Source of the DNA: Phragmites australis
Lineage: Eukaryota; Streptophyta; Magnoliopsida; Poales; Poaceae
DNA length: 64,000 bases
Direction: 5' to 3'
Assembly (NCBI RefSeq): GCF_958298935.1
Contig: NC_084934.1
Coordinates: 8,434,501 to 8,498,500 of the forward strand
Below the pieces are notes generated by a model. The model had not been told where the DNA came from, made no database searches, and saw only the letters and a list, made by a program, of their open reading frames with translations. The translations under genes were made by a program, and so were the position numbers. Below, one piece after another: positions 10,397-21,550 of the stretch (position 1 is its first letter; every line of letters begins with the position of its first letter).

Positions 10397-12937
10397 GTGA
10401 GCCCAGTCGCCCCGTCTTGTCTGCTTAGATCTGGAGCCCAATGTATGTAGCACGGAAAATGTAATTGAAACAACTTTGCATGAATAATCTTTCTGTGAAT
10501 TATAATATCGCACACTGTTCCTTGTTTTATCGCCTTGATCCCCACTCTACTGTTGCAAAATGTAGAATCAACAGCATACAGTCAGTAGCTGTGTCTAAAA
10601 TTCTCCCAAATTACTCTGAACATGCATGGTTCTTTCTTGAACATTCACAGGCATGTGTTGACTTCATGAAAAAAATATGCTGTTATTGCAGGAAGCCAAA
10701 TATTGGCTGTCCTCCATGGCTCCATCTGCATGTTATTAGTTGTGTTTATTACGGCCTGGAGAAAATAGAAGGCCATATATGTGTGAAGACTAGTTAGCTC
10801 CTTGATATGAATGTGTAACCTGCAATATTTTGATTAGATACGTCTTGAGATGAGATGTGCAAATTTGTAGGTCCTTGATTGAACTGATGTTTTGTTGCAA
10901 ATGTGGTGTGTGCAATATGTAGTGCAGCGGTAAGGCACTATTTCAATAGTTATATGGGCAGCAGCTGGTATTTGGATAGCAATTTGATTTTCTTTTTTGT
11001 TTCTGTTCTCTTATTTTGATGGCTTGCCGAATTGGAAATTTCTAGGCCCATTTCAATAGTTATTATTCTGACGTTTATTCAAAAGCCAACCAAGTTCATA
11101 CGATTTAGGGGCGTAATAGTCATTACACTCTAAGGACAGACAATCTCCTAAAAGAAAATCAGGGTAGCCAAACGACCAGATTCTCCAGCCAGCCGATTCT
11201 CCAGGTAGCAATTTCTCAGGACAGCCAGCTTCTCAGAAAAGCTCATAAGAAAAAACTGTCCCAAACAGGGCCCATATTCGTTCTCTATGTCCATTGGCCT
11301 AGTTGTAACTTGTAAGGTTGGTTCCGGTGGTTGTTTTATACTTCTGGAACTGAGATTAATTGAATCAAAATATCACCTTTAAACCCAAAGAGACGTGTGT
11401 GGTTATATTACATTTGGCAACTTAAAAAACTGAGTATTTGAATTTAGGTTGAAGAGTGTGTGTCTGACAGTAGGCAGAGTCATGAGATTATGGCAGTTGG
11501 GTAATGAAAGATTAGTTGCAGGCTTGTTTGTATCATAGTGATGTGCTTATCTAATACATTCATTCACCATTCATGGTTTGATTAAGCTCTTCTTTCATTC
11601 TAAACTAGCACCACCAGTGTCAGTTATTTCCCATGAATTTTGGGGGTTTCAACTGAACCTCCTGCTCCACGTTAAGTCCTCTCCTGGTAGTAAAGAACAT
11701 AGTAGTATTTTTGGGAGGAGATAGAGAGAATGAATTTACCTGTTTGTTGTTTTCTTTGCTTGTGGTAAGCACATTGTTCTTGCATCACGGAGCGATCCAA
11801 CAGGACTTGCTCAATGCACATGAATGCTGCTAGTTTGATACATCATAATCAATTAGACGTTTTAGTAGTTCTTCAGTTGTAATATGTAATTTTGTCCCTA
11901 GGGTACCTCTATGAGCAATTATTTTGACACTTAGGTTAGAATGATGACATAGGTTAGTATCATCATTCTTGTTCTTGTACTGCAAAAGGATAGAAGTATC
12001 AGTGCAGTTTATGTCCTAGGGGCTGAAATTCATGCTATTTGGCTTATATAAGTAAAATTGCAGTGCTTATGTTCGAACTATGCAACTGCATGTGTGCCCT
12101 TTATGGCACTGTTAATCACGTCCCACTTCCCCTATGTTTCTCATATAGGAATGCTTTCTTAAGAAATATTCAGTTACATTTGTTACTGTTATCATTCTTC
12201 ACTCCTCATTGATGAACAGTTCTAGAGATGCAATTTTGGTTGTTAATGATATGATATAAATTTTTTTGTTGAGATGTGTAGCATATATGAGACAGAGCTC
12301 CTGAAATCCATGATTGTAACTACTCATTGATGTGGAATGCCTTGTTTGGTTGTTCATGTTATAATAATTTTTTTATGAGATTTAATGGAACCCATGTCTG
12401 TTTGGATCATTGGTAAATCTATATTTGTGGTGTTCACATGAGTACGTGACCAACATAGTTTAATCAAGCACCAAACTGTATGATTCCTTTGGAACCACTG
12501 TTGCCTTGCATCGTCCAGATCCATGCATCAACCTTGCCACATCACCCTGGTGCCTCTTTGCTTGCCTGGATGACCTGACAGCATAGTTTGAATGAGACTG
12601 TTTGAATCCCACAGCTTAGTTTGATCAAAGCTGGATAACGGCTGTGAATGAAACTCATAAGTTTTGCATGGTGTTCAAAATTATTGGACATTCCACCATA
12701 ATTATAGATTCTTTTATTGGCCAATCCACATTACCTATATTCCTGAGCAAAAAAAGATACAGATCAGTTTATCAATTATATAATGCAAATTTGGAAAATT
12801 AAGGTTAATTTCTTTTGGAAGGATCTTGATGTTTATAAGTATACCTATAGAGTCTTATGTCAATAACTGATATGTTTATTGCATGTGATGTTATCCTATT
12901 TTTCTAATTACTAAAGATTCATTTCTGGACACCGCAG
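10397..12937 (+). other. Putative 5'-UTR intron
   Basis: AT-rich, T-biased sequence with no coding signal, bounded by GTGAGC and ACCGCAG. At 11040-11280 it contains a segment ending aaacagggcccat, like the terminus of a hAT/CACTA-type MITE. The opposite end was not found. Confidence 0.35.
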
Positions 12938-12959
12938 TTGTTAAACTTGGAGCTAGACA

Positions 12960-14334
12960 ATGGATCTGGAGACAGAGAATCGACTTGCTTCTCTACTACT
13001 TGAAGAGGCGCGGAGATTACAGTTAGAGGCTGACAGGGAAGGTGTTCACGCATATCTGCGAAAGCCTAATGTAAGGCATCGTCCAAACTCACGGTTCCTC
13101 ACAGCCACAGTTCGTGGAGTTCAGCAAGGTTAGCATTGTGCTCCTTTTGATTGCCCTAGTGTTAATTACTGGATTGATGCGGCTCTATTTTGAGTCTATT
13201 GAATCATTATCACCCGTTTTCTATATTTTCTAGGTTCATGAAGGATGGTCCTGTAAAATTCAATCAAAATTAGAAAACAGTTGCAATCATGTATTCATGT
13301 AGAAACTCGAACTTGGCCCTTGCTTCCTGTCTTGAAGGGTTCACTTTATAAACCTAAATGTCTACTTCATGAGTATATTGACCTCATATTCTCGTAAAAA
13401 AGTATATCAGCCTCATATTGCTCATTTTTCTAATGAAAATGAATCGATTAGCTCTCGTGTATTACTCTGAATTGAAATACATTGTTTGCCTGCAGCAAAC
13501 CGTGTTGTGGAGGTCAATGAAATGTGGCATGCCAGGGAAAAGGAGTTGGAGTTGGAATCTAAAATGAAAAGCAGAACTAGCAGAAGTAAAGATCGTGATG
13601 ACTCTAGGGGCGAGAAGCGCAAAAGTGACTTGAGAAACCAGAGGTCCAGCTCAAGAATCGAACAAGAAGGGATTACTTATAATAGTTCTTGCTCAGACCA
13701 GGAGGATGGTCTAGGGGATGATGAAATTGAAAGATTTCTTCATTCAAGGTCAGTTATAATATCCATTATTTTCTTGGTGGAATACCTGACATAACTAAGT
13801 ATTGACATATAACTAAATATTATTTTTTAACTCTTGTGAAAACTCACGCATTCTGTCTACCTCTTGATAGTGCCGGTATCCTGTTATGTGTTATATTTAA
13901 ATTCGTGCATGCTGTGAACATTTGCTTGTGTTACCTATCTGCAATTGTTGGTAACAGGTGTAATTTGTTGCTTTTTTGTTAGGGTGAAGCGAGGGCGTGG
14001 GGCCATTGGTTCTAGGATGGATGAGCCTGGTCCATATCTTGATTCTTCATCCCATCGTCAAGGCAATGGACCTAGTCCTGATATACGTTTGGAAGAAAAA
14101 TGGGAACGTCGAGTGCAAGGCCCAGAGAAGCCTTCATTTTTGAGATCCAAGTCTCTTGATGATTATTGGCATAGGGAAACATTGGATGGAAGGCCATCCA
14201 GCTCTGAACCACAGAGCAAGAAAGAAAAGAAAAAGAAGTTGGAGAAAAAAGATGAGAGAGATAAAAGCATTAAAAAGGACAAGAAGAAATCCAAGCATCG
14301 CCATCACCATCACAAAAGCCGAAGAAGGGAGTGA
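12960..14334 (+). CDS. Plant protein of unknown function, basic tail
   Basis: Three coding exons: 12960-13128, 13496-13748 and 13983-14334, with GT-AG introns (GTTAGC, GTCAGT; acceptors TGCAG, TTAG) and codons split cleanly across both junctions. The product is 257 residues. Residues 1-75 are a regular charged stretch (LLEEARRLQLEADREGVHAY, then TATVRGVQQANRVVEVNEMW), likely helical and the most conserved-looking part. Residues about 115-135 are acidic (SDQEDGLGDDEIERF). Residues about 219-257 are almost entirely Lys, Glu, His and Arg, ending KHRHHHHKSRRRE. The tail suggests a nuclear, nucleic-acid-associated protein, but I recognise no named family. The start is the first ATG after the acceptor at 12937. 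It seems intact. Transcription probably starts upstream at about 10 kb. Confidence 0.82.
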
Positions 14335-15193
14335 CGTGCCTGTTAGCTGAACAGAAAATGTACACAAGGGTTCTGCCCTGAAAGAGGCAGCTAGGCTGAT
14401 TGTTGCTGTAACGTGAAATTTGTATTGTACGAGAAACTTGGCATTGTGCAGAATGGACTATGTTTCTTATGATACATAGTGATCTTGCAAAGTCATATTG
14501 TCCACTGTTGAAGTTGAATCTGGGTTATAACATGATTAACATCTTAAAGAAGAGTTTATCTTGAATAACATGTTCAACATCTACATATTGGATTAGCTGC
14601 TTTTGAATTTCAAGAATGAGTTGACTATCAAATAGCATCACAGATTAGTACACATTTTCTATGATCATTTACAGCGCAGTTACTTGTCAAGTTCCAGTGA
14701 ATATAACAATTGACTTGACCTATGGTGTTCTGTATTTGAGATCAAAAACCACCTTGTGAGATCTTGTAGTTCCTCCCAAAATGCACCTAAAATTGGTAGC
14801 ATGGATTGCACTACATTGGATTGATTTACCATTACCCACGGATTCATAGCGATCATCAACACGACCGGTTCCTTAGGCTTTCAAAAACCTCACCGTCTTC
14901 CGATTTCTGAATTGATGACGTTGTTTCAGAATTCAGGTATGCGTTTATACGTAGTGTCGTATCCAGAAACATTTCATGGCAGTACGAGTGTATGGCGTAA
15001 ATGCTTTGATGCATTGGCTTGTTCGGAGAATTGGAGCCATCATAGTTACTTTCAGAAAGGGGGAAAAAAAATGCACGCATCAGTTGAAACCTGGAGATTC
15101 TCAGATAATTTCAGAATCGGCGTGAAGCAAAATGTGTCAAGTTCAGTTCAGTATTATTACAGAACTGACTTTTGATCCACCACTGAAGAGAGG
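14335..15193 (+). other. 3' UTR and downstream flank
   Basis: The first few hundred bases after the TGA are AT-rich with several AATA-type signals and likely hold the 3' UTR and polyadenylation site. No further gene was seen before the Gypsy TSD at 15194-15198. Short frames on both strands here lack any motif. Confidence 0.45.
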
Positions 15194-15198
15194 AAAGT

Positions 15199-15727
15199 TG
15201 TCATCGGTCAGGCTCATATGGGCCTGTTCGGTCGGCCTAGCAGAGAGGCGGCGACAACCAGGGTTAGTGCTGCCGCCGACTTCCACCATGTATGGAAGAT
15301 GTAGGCGCCGCCCTAGGGCTGGCTGCCGCCGTCACGTCATCGAGATCGAGTCATTATCAAGTCATTTCAGATTAGGAAATAAATATTTTTTAAATAGGAA
15401 TAGTTTTATCTACAAATAATGAATAGTTTGGATTTAAATTATGAAAAAGATCGTAGTTTGCTCGGTAGTCAAATTGAGTCCTTTCTATATAACGAGAGGT
15501 ATTGTATCCTTTGGAATTAAGAAAGAAAAGAGACGTTGCATCTCCTCTCCACTCGCGGACACTGTTCACTGACATGAACAGTACCGCACCTCCAGCCGCA
15601 CGTCGCCATCTCCCCGCCTCCTTATAGCGGCCACCACAGAATGCAGGAAGGACCCCAAGCCATGCCCTACGACCTCCTTCAACTACGATCTCTGTTACCC
15701 TCCTCCCACAAATCAGCGCTCACTACA
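15199..15727 (+). repeat. 5' LTR of Gypsy host element
   Basis: 529 bp, TGTCA at the start and ACTACA at the end. It aligns along its length with 26340-26845, sharing for example tcatatgggcct, gatcgagtcat, ggaatagttt and ggaattaagaaagaaaag. It contains a CTATATAA promoter-like box at about 15485. Confidence 0.88.
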
Positions 15728-15729
15728 TC

Positions 15730-15740
15730 TAGTATCAGAG
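15730..15740 (+). other. Primer binding site (degenerate)
   Basis: TAGTATCAGAG differs by one base from the common TGGTATCAGAG initiator-Met-tRNA complement and lies 2 bp after the LTR. Confidence 0.75.
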
Positions 15741-15743
15741 ATC

Positions 15744-18700
15744 ATGGGCTCTGGTAGTGCTGGTGACCAAGATTTTGCCAAGCTCATGAAGGAGTTGCAC
15801 GAGGAGATGCGGAACAACATCCACACATTGACAGACTCGATCAAGGACCTATAGATTCGCATGGAGCGCCAGGAGGAGCGCATGAAGGATGTCGACCACG
15901 ACAAGGCCAAGGTCGACAAAGCGTCGGTGGGCCATGAGGCAGTCATTTGGCAGGAGACCGAGACCATGCGCCAGGAGGCAGCCTGGCATGCTATCGTGCG
16001 GCTGTGGCGACCTCCCTGGGGTGCCCGATGGTAGCTCCTTCGCTGGCGTGATCAACGCCATCCACACTGGTTTTCCCACACTCGTCACTACATCGCCTCT
16101 CGGGATGCTTATCCCGACTTCTTCCAACACGTCGGCGCACGACGGGCAACCGTCGCGTTACGATAGCTTCATGGTCCCTAAGTACCACAAGCTGTCATTC
16201 CCCACCTTCGACGACAAGGATGATCCACTTTCATGGCTCAATAGGTGTGAGCACTTCTTCAACGGGCAACACACGCTGGATGTGGAGAGGGTCTGGCTGG
16301 CTTCCTTCTACAAGATAGGCGTTGCACAACAGTAGTATATGTGCTTGTCCATGGACCACGACCCTCTCACGCGAGAGTCCTTCTCTCGCCTCGTCAACAC
16401 CCATTTTGACCCTCCGACACGCCATAATCCGTTGGGCGAGCTTGCTACCCTATGAAAGACAAGTGCAGGGAAAATAGTCCTATTAAGCCATGATTGTGAT
16501 TTTGGTGATTAATAACAACATAGTTATTGTGACTAACATGTTTATCAAGAATATATGTTAGTAGGTCTTATGGATGAAATACATCAAGAAGCCACCGCAG
16601 CTGGGATAAAGTTTAATTGAATTGGAGAAGTCGCAAGAGAATTGACCTCACCGAAAGGTCCGGTGCAGAGGAGTTTGCACTCATCAGAGCATTATGCATA
16701 AAGATTGATAGTCTCACCAGATAGTCTGATACTCTCTGTGTTGAACTCACTGAAGTATTTCTGACAAAGGGGAGAAGGCTGAAGACCTCACCGGATAGTC
16801 TGATGATCTGCACAGGGTAACGCCGGAGCATTTCTTGTAGAGAAGAATGCGAGTGCAAAAGACTGAAGATCAACCCACTGCAAGGTCCGGTGCTTGGTTT
16901 GTGCACAACGGAGTATAGCGCTAGAGCATTTCTTGTCGAGGTGACTACTAGTGCTGAAGAATGAAGATCAACTCACCAGATAGTCTGATGATCACGGAGA
17001 TAGTTGCACCGAAGCATTTCCAGGGAAAAAAAGAGAATATTCAACTCATCGGATGGTCCAGTGTTAATGGAAAGAATACCGGATGAATGCATCAAAATAT
17101 TTTACACAGAAAGGCTGCAAAGACTCGGATGGCTCAAGATAACTCACCGGAAGGTCCGGTGATGGATTTGAAGGCACACCGGATTATACGGCGTTCATAG
17201 AGGCTGTGAGTGGAGTTCCAATGGCTAATTTTTAAGTTTGTACTCACCGAATCATCTGGTGTTAGTACTACTGTTTACTGGATCATCTGGTATTAACAGC
17301 TTTTTTGAGCCATTGAGAAAATGGTTAGTTGGCGGGTTTGGGGCTATAAATACTCCTCCACTTAGTCATTTGATGTGTGACATACTGCTGAGTCTAGAGG
17401 AAGCTCATATACACTTGAGAAGACATCCAAGCCACCAAAGTGCTTAAAGTGATCATCCAAGGCAATTAAGCACAAGATTAGAGAGTATTTAGTGCTTATA
17501 GGCCTAAAGTGCGTTGTAGCTAGGTGCTACAACTTGAAGAAAGGATCAAGGAGTGATCCTAGCTTGTTTGTCTCTCTTGCCTTGGTGGCTCAAGATCCGA
17601 AGTGATCACGGCGGCAAGTGACCAGAAGAGATGCTAGTGGTGAGACCTTGTCTTGGTGACTTGATAGCTCAAGAGTTATGACTGGAAGAGACTTGATGAC
17701 TGAGAGCTTTTACTTTGTGAAGCTCTAACGTGGATTATGGGTGACATTCATGCCATCAATACCATGGTATAAAAATCCCTTATGCCAAATTTGTCTCTCT
17801 ACCTTATTTACATTTTCGCATTTACATACTTGTAATTTACCTTGTTAAAGTAGGTTGTAATCCTCTTGAGCGATAGAGTAGACACACTAGATAAATTCAT
17901 ATAGGTTTATCTTGTGAATTTTTTGAAGCTAATTTATTTTAGATTTCTAAGTGTCCTAATTCACCCTCCTCTTAGGACGTCACCGTTCCTCACAACGGGC
18001 TCCATGGATGAGTACACGGAGAAGTTTCTTGCTCTCATTACTTGATCAGGGAAACTTGATGAGATTCAATAGGTAAACATCTATACTGTAGAACTGACGG
18101 AGCCCCTCAAGATGGATGTGGAACTCCAAGAGCTTAAGGGCATGGAGGAGGCCATGAGTTTTGCACGCATCTATGAGTGGCGTGCCCATGTTGTGGCTAA
18201 GGTCAGGCAACACATGGCTACATCAAAACTTGCTTCCCGTCCATCTGCTTCACGCTCTACAACCTCAGTAGCAAATGCCAGGGGAACAACGATGATTGTA
18301 AGCGCCCCTGGGGTGGCGCCTCACTTGATGCACCTCAGGCTAGAGGGACCAACCCTAGGGTCTTCAAGAGGCTCACGTTCGAGGATATGGCAGAACACCA
18401 CCGTCTCAACTTGTGCTTCAACTGCGATGAGCAGTTCTCCAAGGGGCACAAGTGCAAGCACTTGTTCCTCTTGGAACTCATTGACAGTGATACGGACGTG
18501 GAGGACAAGGGCAAGGCGTCCTGCATGATGACGAGGGGCAATCAGGAAGATCGCCTTCCCTGTGGCCACACCATGCAGCTCCTGGCAGCCTTGTGCGAGG
18601 GCGGGCTCTGCATTCTTGTGGACACCGATGCGACACATAACATCATTGATGAACCCCTCACACTTCAATTGGGGCTACCAATGCGCCACATTCAGATGCG

Positions 18701-18744
18701 GATCACTGTCGGCACTGGTGATTGCATCATCAGTCATGGCATCT
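15744..18744 (+). pseudogene. Gypsy gag-protease, disrupted
   Basis: Gag starts at the ATG at 15744, 16 bp after the LTR. It reads MGSGSAGDQDFAKLMKELHE and then hits a TAG at about 15852 and several frameshifts. The gag domain (HKLSFPTFDDKDDPLSWLNR) appears in another frame at 16190-16335. The solo LTR at 16453-17992 splits the conserved LATL / TTGS junction. Downstream are a CCHC-like zinc knuckle (CFNCDEQFSKGHKC, about 18414) and an aspartic protease segment (VDTDATHNIIDEPL, about 18620). The active-site triad there reads D-T-D-A instead of D-S/T-G-A. The second insertion at 18745 cuts the protease domain, which resumes at 25077 after the target duplication. Non-functional. Confidence 0.85.
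16453..17992 (+). repeat. Sirevirus-type solo LTR
   Basis: About 1.54 kb, inserted in the Gypsy gag. It starts TGAAAGACAAGTGCAGGGAA and ends near CACCGTTCCTCA. Its length and internal order match the LTRs at 18745 and 23510: AT-rich head, palindrome array, TATAAATA at 17345-17352, long leader, and a CCTCCTCTTAGG-type tail. The array uses CACCGGAnnTCCGGTG-type palindromes; the clearest copies are 16649-16665 and 17145-17161. No internal region or second LTR is present, so it is a solo LTR left by recombination. A clean 5-bp duplication is not visible (CCCTA on the left, ambiguous on the right), so the right end may be off by 2 bp. Confidence 0.8.
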
Positions 18745-20288
18745 TGAAGCATCTAGGCCCCTAATTCGAGTTTTGATAATTAACAATATATCTTTGTGTA
18801 CTAACATGTTTGAATGAGTTATGAAAAGGTTAGTCACAAAAGTTACGAAGCTAGAAGTTGCATGAGTGAAAAGCACGAAGAAAGGCTAGCTCAAGGCAAA
18901 TGTATAAGTGTAGCGCATTTTTCTTTTACTGGTCTACGGAGATTAGAGGAGAAAAATTGACCAGATTAATAGGATAAGTGCCGTATTATTAAGAGGGGTT
19001 GAAGTGATTGCTTTAAGTTTCTATGGTACCAAATTGCTTTAACTTGCATATCATTTAGAGTTAAATTTTATAGTTTCAGAAAAACCATCGAAAAGACTGC
19101 TCTTTTGAGCTCACTGCATGCTGGCGGTATGACCGAGCCTGTTGGCGGTCTGACCACTGTATAACATCCATTGCAGTCTTGCTTTTATGAGAGTGGCGGT
19201 CTGACCGGTCCTCTGGGCGGTCTGACCATTGTATAAAGAAACTCAAAATCTAGAGCAAAATTTTAGTCGCGATCTGACCGTGGGCCTTGCCGGTCTGACC
19301 GAGAATCACACAGAGAGTTTTTGCTCTGGTGGTCTGACCACCCAGAGTATTTCGGTCTGACCAAAAGTGGATGGCAGTCTGACCGCAAGGATGCGTCAGA
19401 ATTTAATCCGACCGTTGCTGTAGCCGTTGTACGGCGGCGGTCTGACCGCCTCTTGTTTGCGGTCTGACCGCCACTTGCGCAGAGTTGTTAGTTTGGCAGT
19501 AATGGCTAGATTTAGTGAATGTGGGTATAAATACGGAGTTGGCTAGCTCATTGATTGCAACTCTTGACTCTAGCACATAAATACAACTCTTTGAGCTCTA
19601 GCCCTTAACTCTCCCTCTCCATTAGCTCGTGATTGCATCTTTGAGAGGTTGAGAGTAATTAGTGCATAATTTTCAAATGTTTTGAGCAATTTGGCACTTG
19701 TTATCCTTCAACCAAGCATCATTAACTTATTACTCTTGGAGGTTGCCGCCTCCTAGACGGCTTGGAGGTTGTGACACCGACGAGGCCTTCAAAGAAGATT
19801 GTGAAGCTGCCGCGGTGGTAATTGTGAGAGGTTGAGCACACCTTGACGGAGAGGTAAAGTGCTTCCCTAGTAAAATTGAGGTTGTGAGTAGTTCTTGTTC
19901 ATTGCTGGCTTAAGGTCAAGTTGCTCAGATGAGCTCTTTCTCGTATGAGAATTGAATACTTGATAGAGAAGCGGTTTGAAGCTTGAACTCACGTCAACGT
20001 GGATTAGGGGTGATCGGCAAATCACCGAGATCACGGGAAAAAAATCTCTTGTGTCATCTTTGAGCAATTTATCTTATCATTTACTTTTATGCAATTTACT
20101 TCAAATAATTTATCTTCCTAGATTATAAATTATTGTATGTCACCCTAGGTTTGCAAACCTCAACTTAGGTCTTAGTTGTTCTTTTTATTGCTCTAGTGTT
20201 CCCTAGTTTATCTTTGGTTGTTTTCTTGTTTGCTTAGCAGTTAGTTTTTAAAACCGCCTATTCACCCCCTCTAGTTGCTATCCTTGAT
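18745..20288 (+). repeat. 5' LTR of Sirevirus-type element
   Basis: It starts TGAAGCATCTAGGCCCCTAA. It has at least 11 copies of a GGCGGTCTGACCGCC-type palindrome between 19123 and 19472, TATAAATA at 19526-19533, and ends prematurely at CCTTGAT. It is highly similar to 23510-25071 but lacks a 21-bp segment within the palindrome array and the terminal bases. Confidence 0.88.
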
Positions 20289-20309
20289 TATGACGTTGTT
20301 TTCAAAATA

Positions 20310-20558
20310 GTGCCTCTTTTGTGTGACAACGAGAGTGCTGTGAAAATAGCCACAAATTCGGTCCAACACTCTAGAACCAAGCACATAGATATCCGCTATC
20401 ATTTTCTTAGAGATCATGTAAGCAAAGACGATATTCTAGTAGATAGTGTTCGGACCGAAGATCAACTAGTTGATATCTTCACCAATCTCTTAGATGAGAG
20501 TCATTTTTGCAAATTGAGAAATGAGCTTAATGTCATCGACTTTTCAAATGTTTCTTGA
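20310..20558 (+). pseudogene. Copia RNase H C-terminal fragment
   Basis: About 80 residues: LCDNESAVKIATNSVQHSRT, KHIDIRYHFLRDHV, RTEDQLVDIFT and KLRNELNVIDF are the hallmark end of Copia pol (RNase H), in the form usual for Sireviruses. The catalytic N-terminal part is absent because the deletion begins 22 bp upstream, next to the LTR. It terminates at the natural stop TGA (20556-20558). Confidence 0.88.
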
Positions 20559-20977
20559 AACTTTGGACACACAATGTTCATACACTTTCATGATCTAGGA
20601 TTTATTTCAATGCTTTGCATATTTATCTCACTCATGTTTATTTCCTATAATTTGTGAATTTGTTGCGTAACTAAATTCAAGTTTACTTTTGAATAGTTAT
20701 GGTTATATCTTGTTGCATATATTTCAATCTTTTCAATCTCTAAAGATCCTTGTTATCCTGCTTCTCTCTTTTATTGCTTCATTTTCAAAAATTCAAGAAA
20801 TTCTGTTCCAGCGCTGACCGCAGTTGTTCCACCGGTCTGATCGCCATTTATACAAAGAGACTCGGAGTCTTTGGACTCTGGCGGTCTGACCGCCCCAGGT
20901 CTCGGTCTGACCGCCACCTAGGATTCGGTCCAACCCGACCTTATCTTCTCAGATCCCCTTCTTTTTCAACAAACCGA

Positions 20978-20978
<1 letters not shown>

Positions 20979-21027
<49 letters not shown>
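20979..21027 (+). repeat. (CT)n microsatellite
   Basis: An uninterrupted CT dinucleotide run of about 48 bases in the region between pol and the third ORF of the Sirevirus-type element. It creates an artificial Leu/Ser frame on plus and an Arg/Glu frame on minus. Confidence 0.95.
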
Positions 21028-21029
<2 letters not shown>

Positions 21030-21550
21030 CCAACCGAGCTCTCGGTAAAAATCCCAAAGAAGGTAAAAAACTTGGTCCCCGGTCGATCCGAGAGCATCTC
21101 CGGTCTCACCGCGAATCCCTCTCTCATGGCCTCTCGGTAACCTTGAGACCCTACTCCCTTCTACCATCTTTTTGAGCTTTTTGCGATTAGGGTTTGAAGG
21201 TCGTGACTCAATAAAAGAGGCATGGATTTGAGGTGAAATTAGGTGGATTTAGTTGATAGCATATCTATTAGGCTTTCCTCAAGTCTTAGTGAGATGGGTA
21301 TCAAATTTTTCGTCAAATTTCATCCCAATCGATGGATGGAGGATGGTCTGTCTACCGGTGGTCTGACCGCGGCCCTCGCTGGTCTGATTGCCAGCAGTAG
21401 CAGAACCAGTTTCTCCCTATTTTTCTTCCTATATCAATCTTTGATGTTGCCTAATACTTTATGGTGAATCATATGATCAGTGGAGGAGAAAGTGAACTAG
21501 GAAGAAAGGTGAGAAAGCTTTTGACTGGTTGAGGCAAGGGAAAAAGGAGA

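Noticed and set aside
10020..10400. 126-codon plus-strand frame and overlapping minus-strand frames
   Set aside because: GC-rich leader; all frames are open because of composition, and the block ends in a splice donor, better explained as a non-coding exon.
16448..17997. Target duplication for the Sirevirus-type solo LTR
   Set aside because: CCCTA on the left has only an imperfect counterpart on the right; boundary uncertain by 2 bp.
19123..19472. CRISPR-like array of short repeats with regular spacing
   Set aside because: The host is a plant; repeats are 13-15-bp palindromes with 6-8-bp gaps inside LTR boundaries and next to a TATA box, not repeat-spacer units.
20949..21167. Minus-strand frame rich in Arg-Glu repeats
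   Set aside because: It is the translation of the (CT)n microsatellite at 20979-21027.
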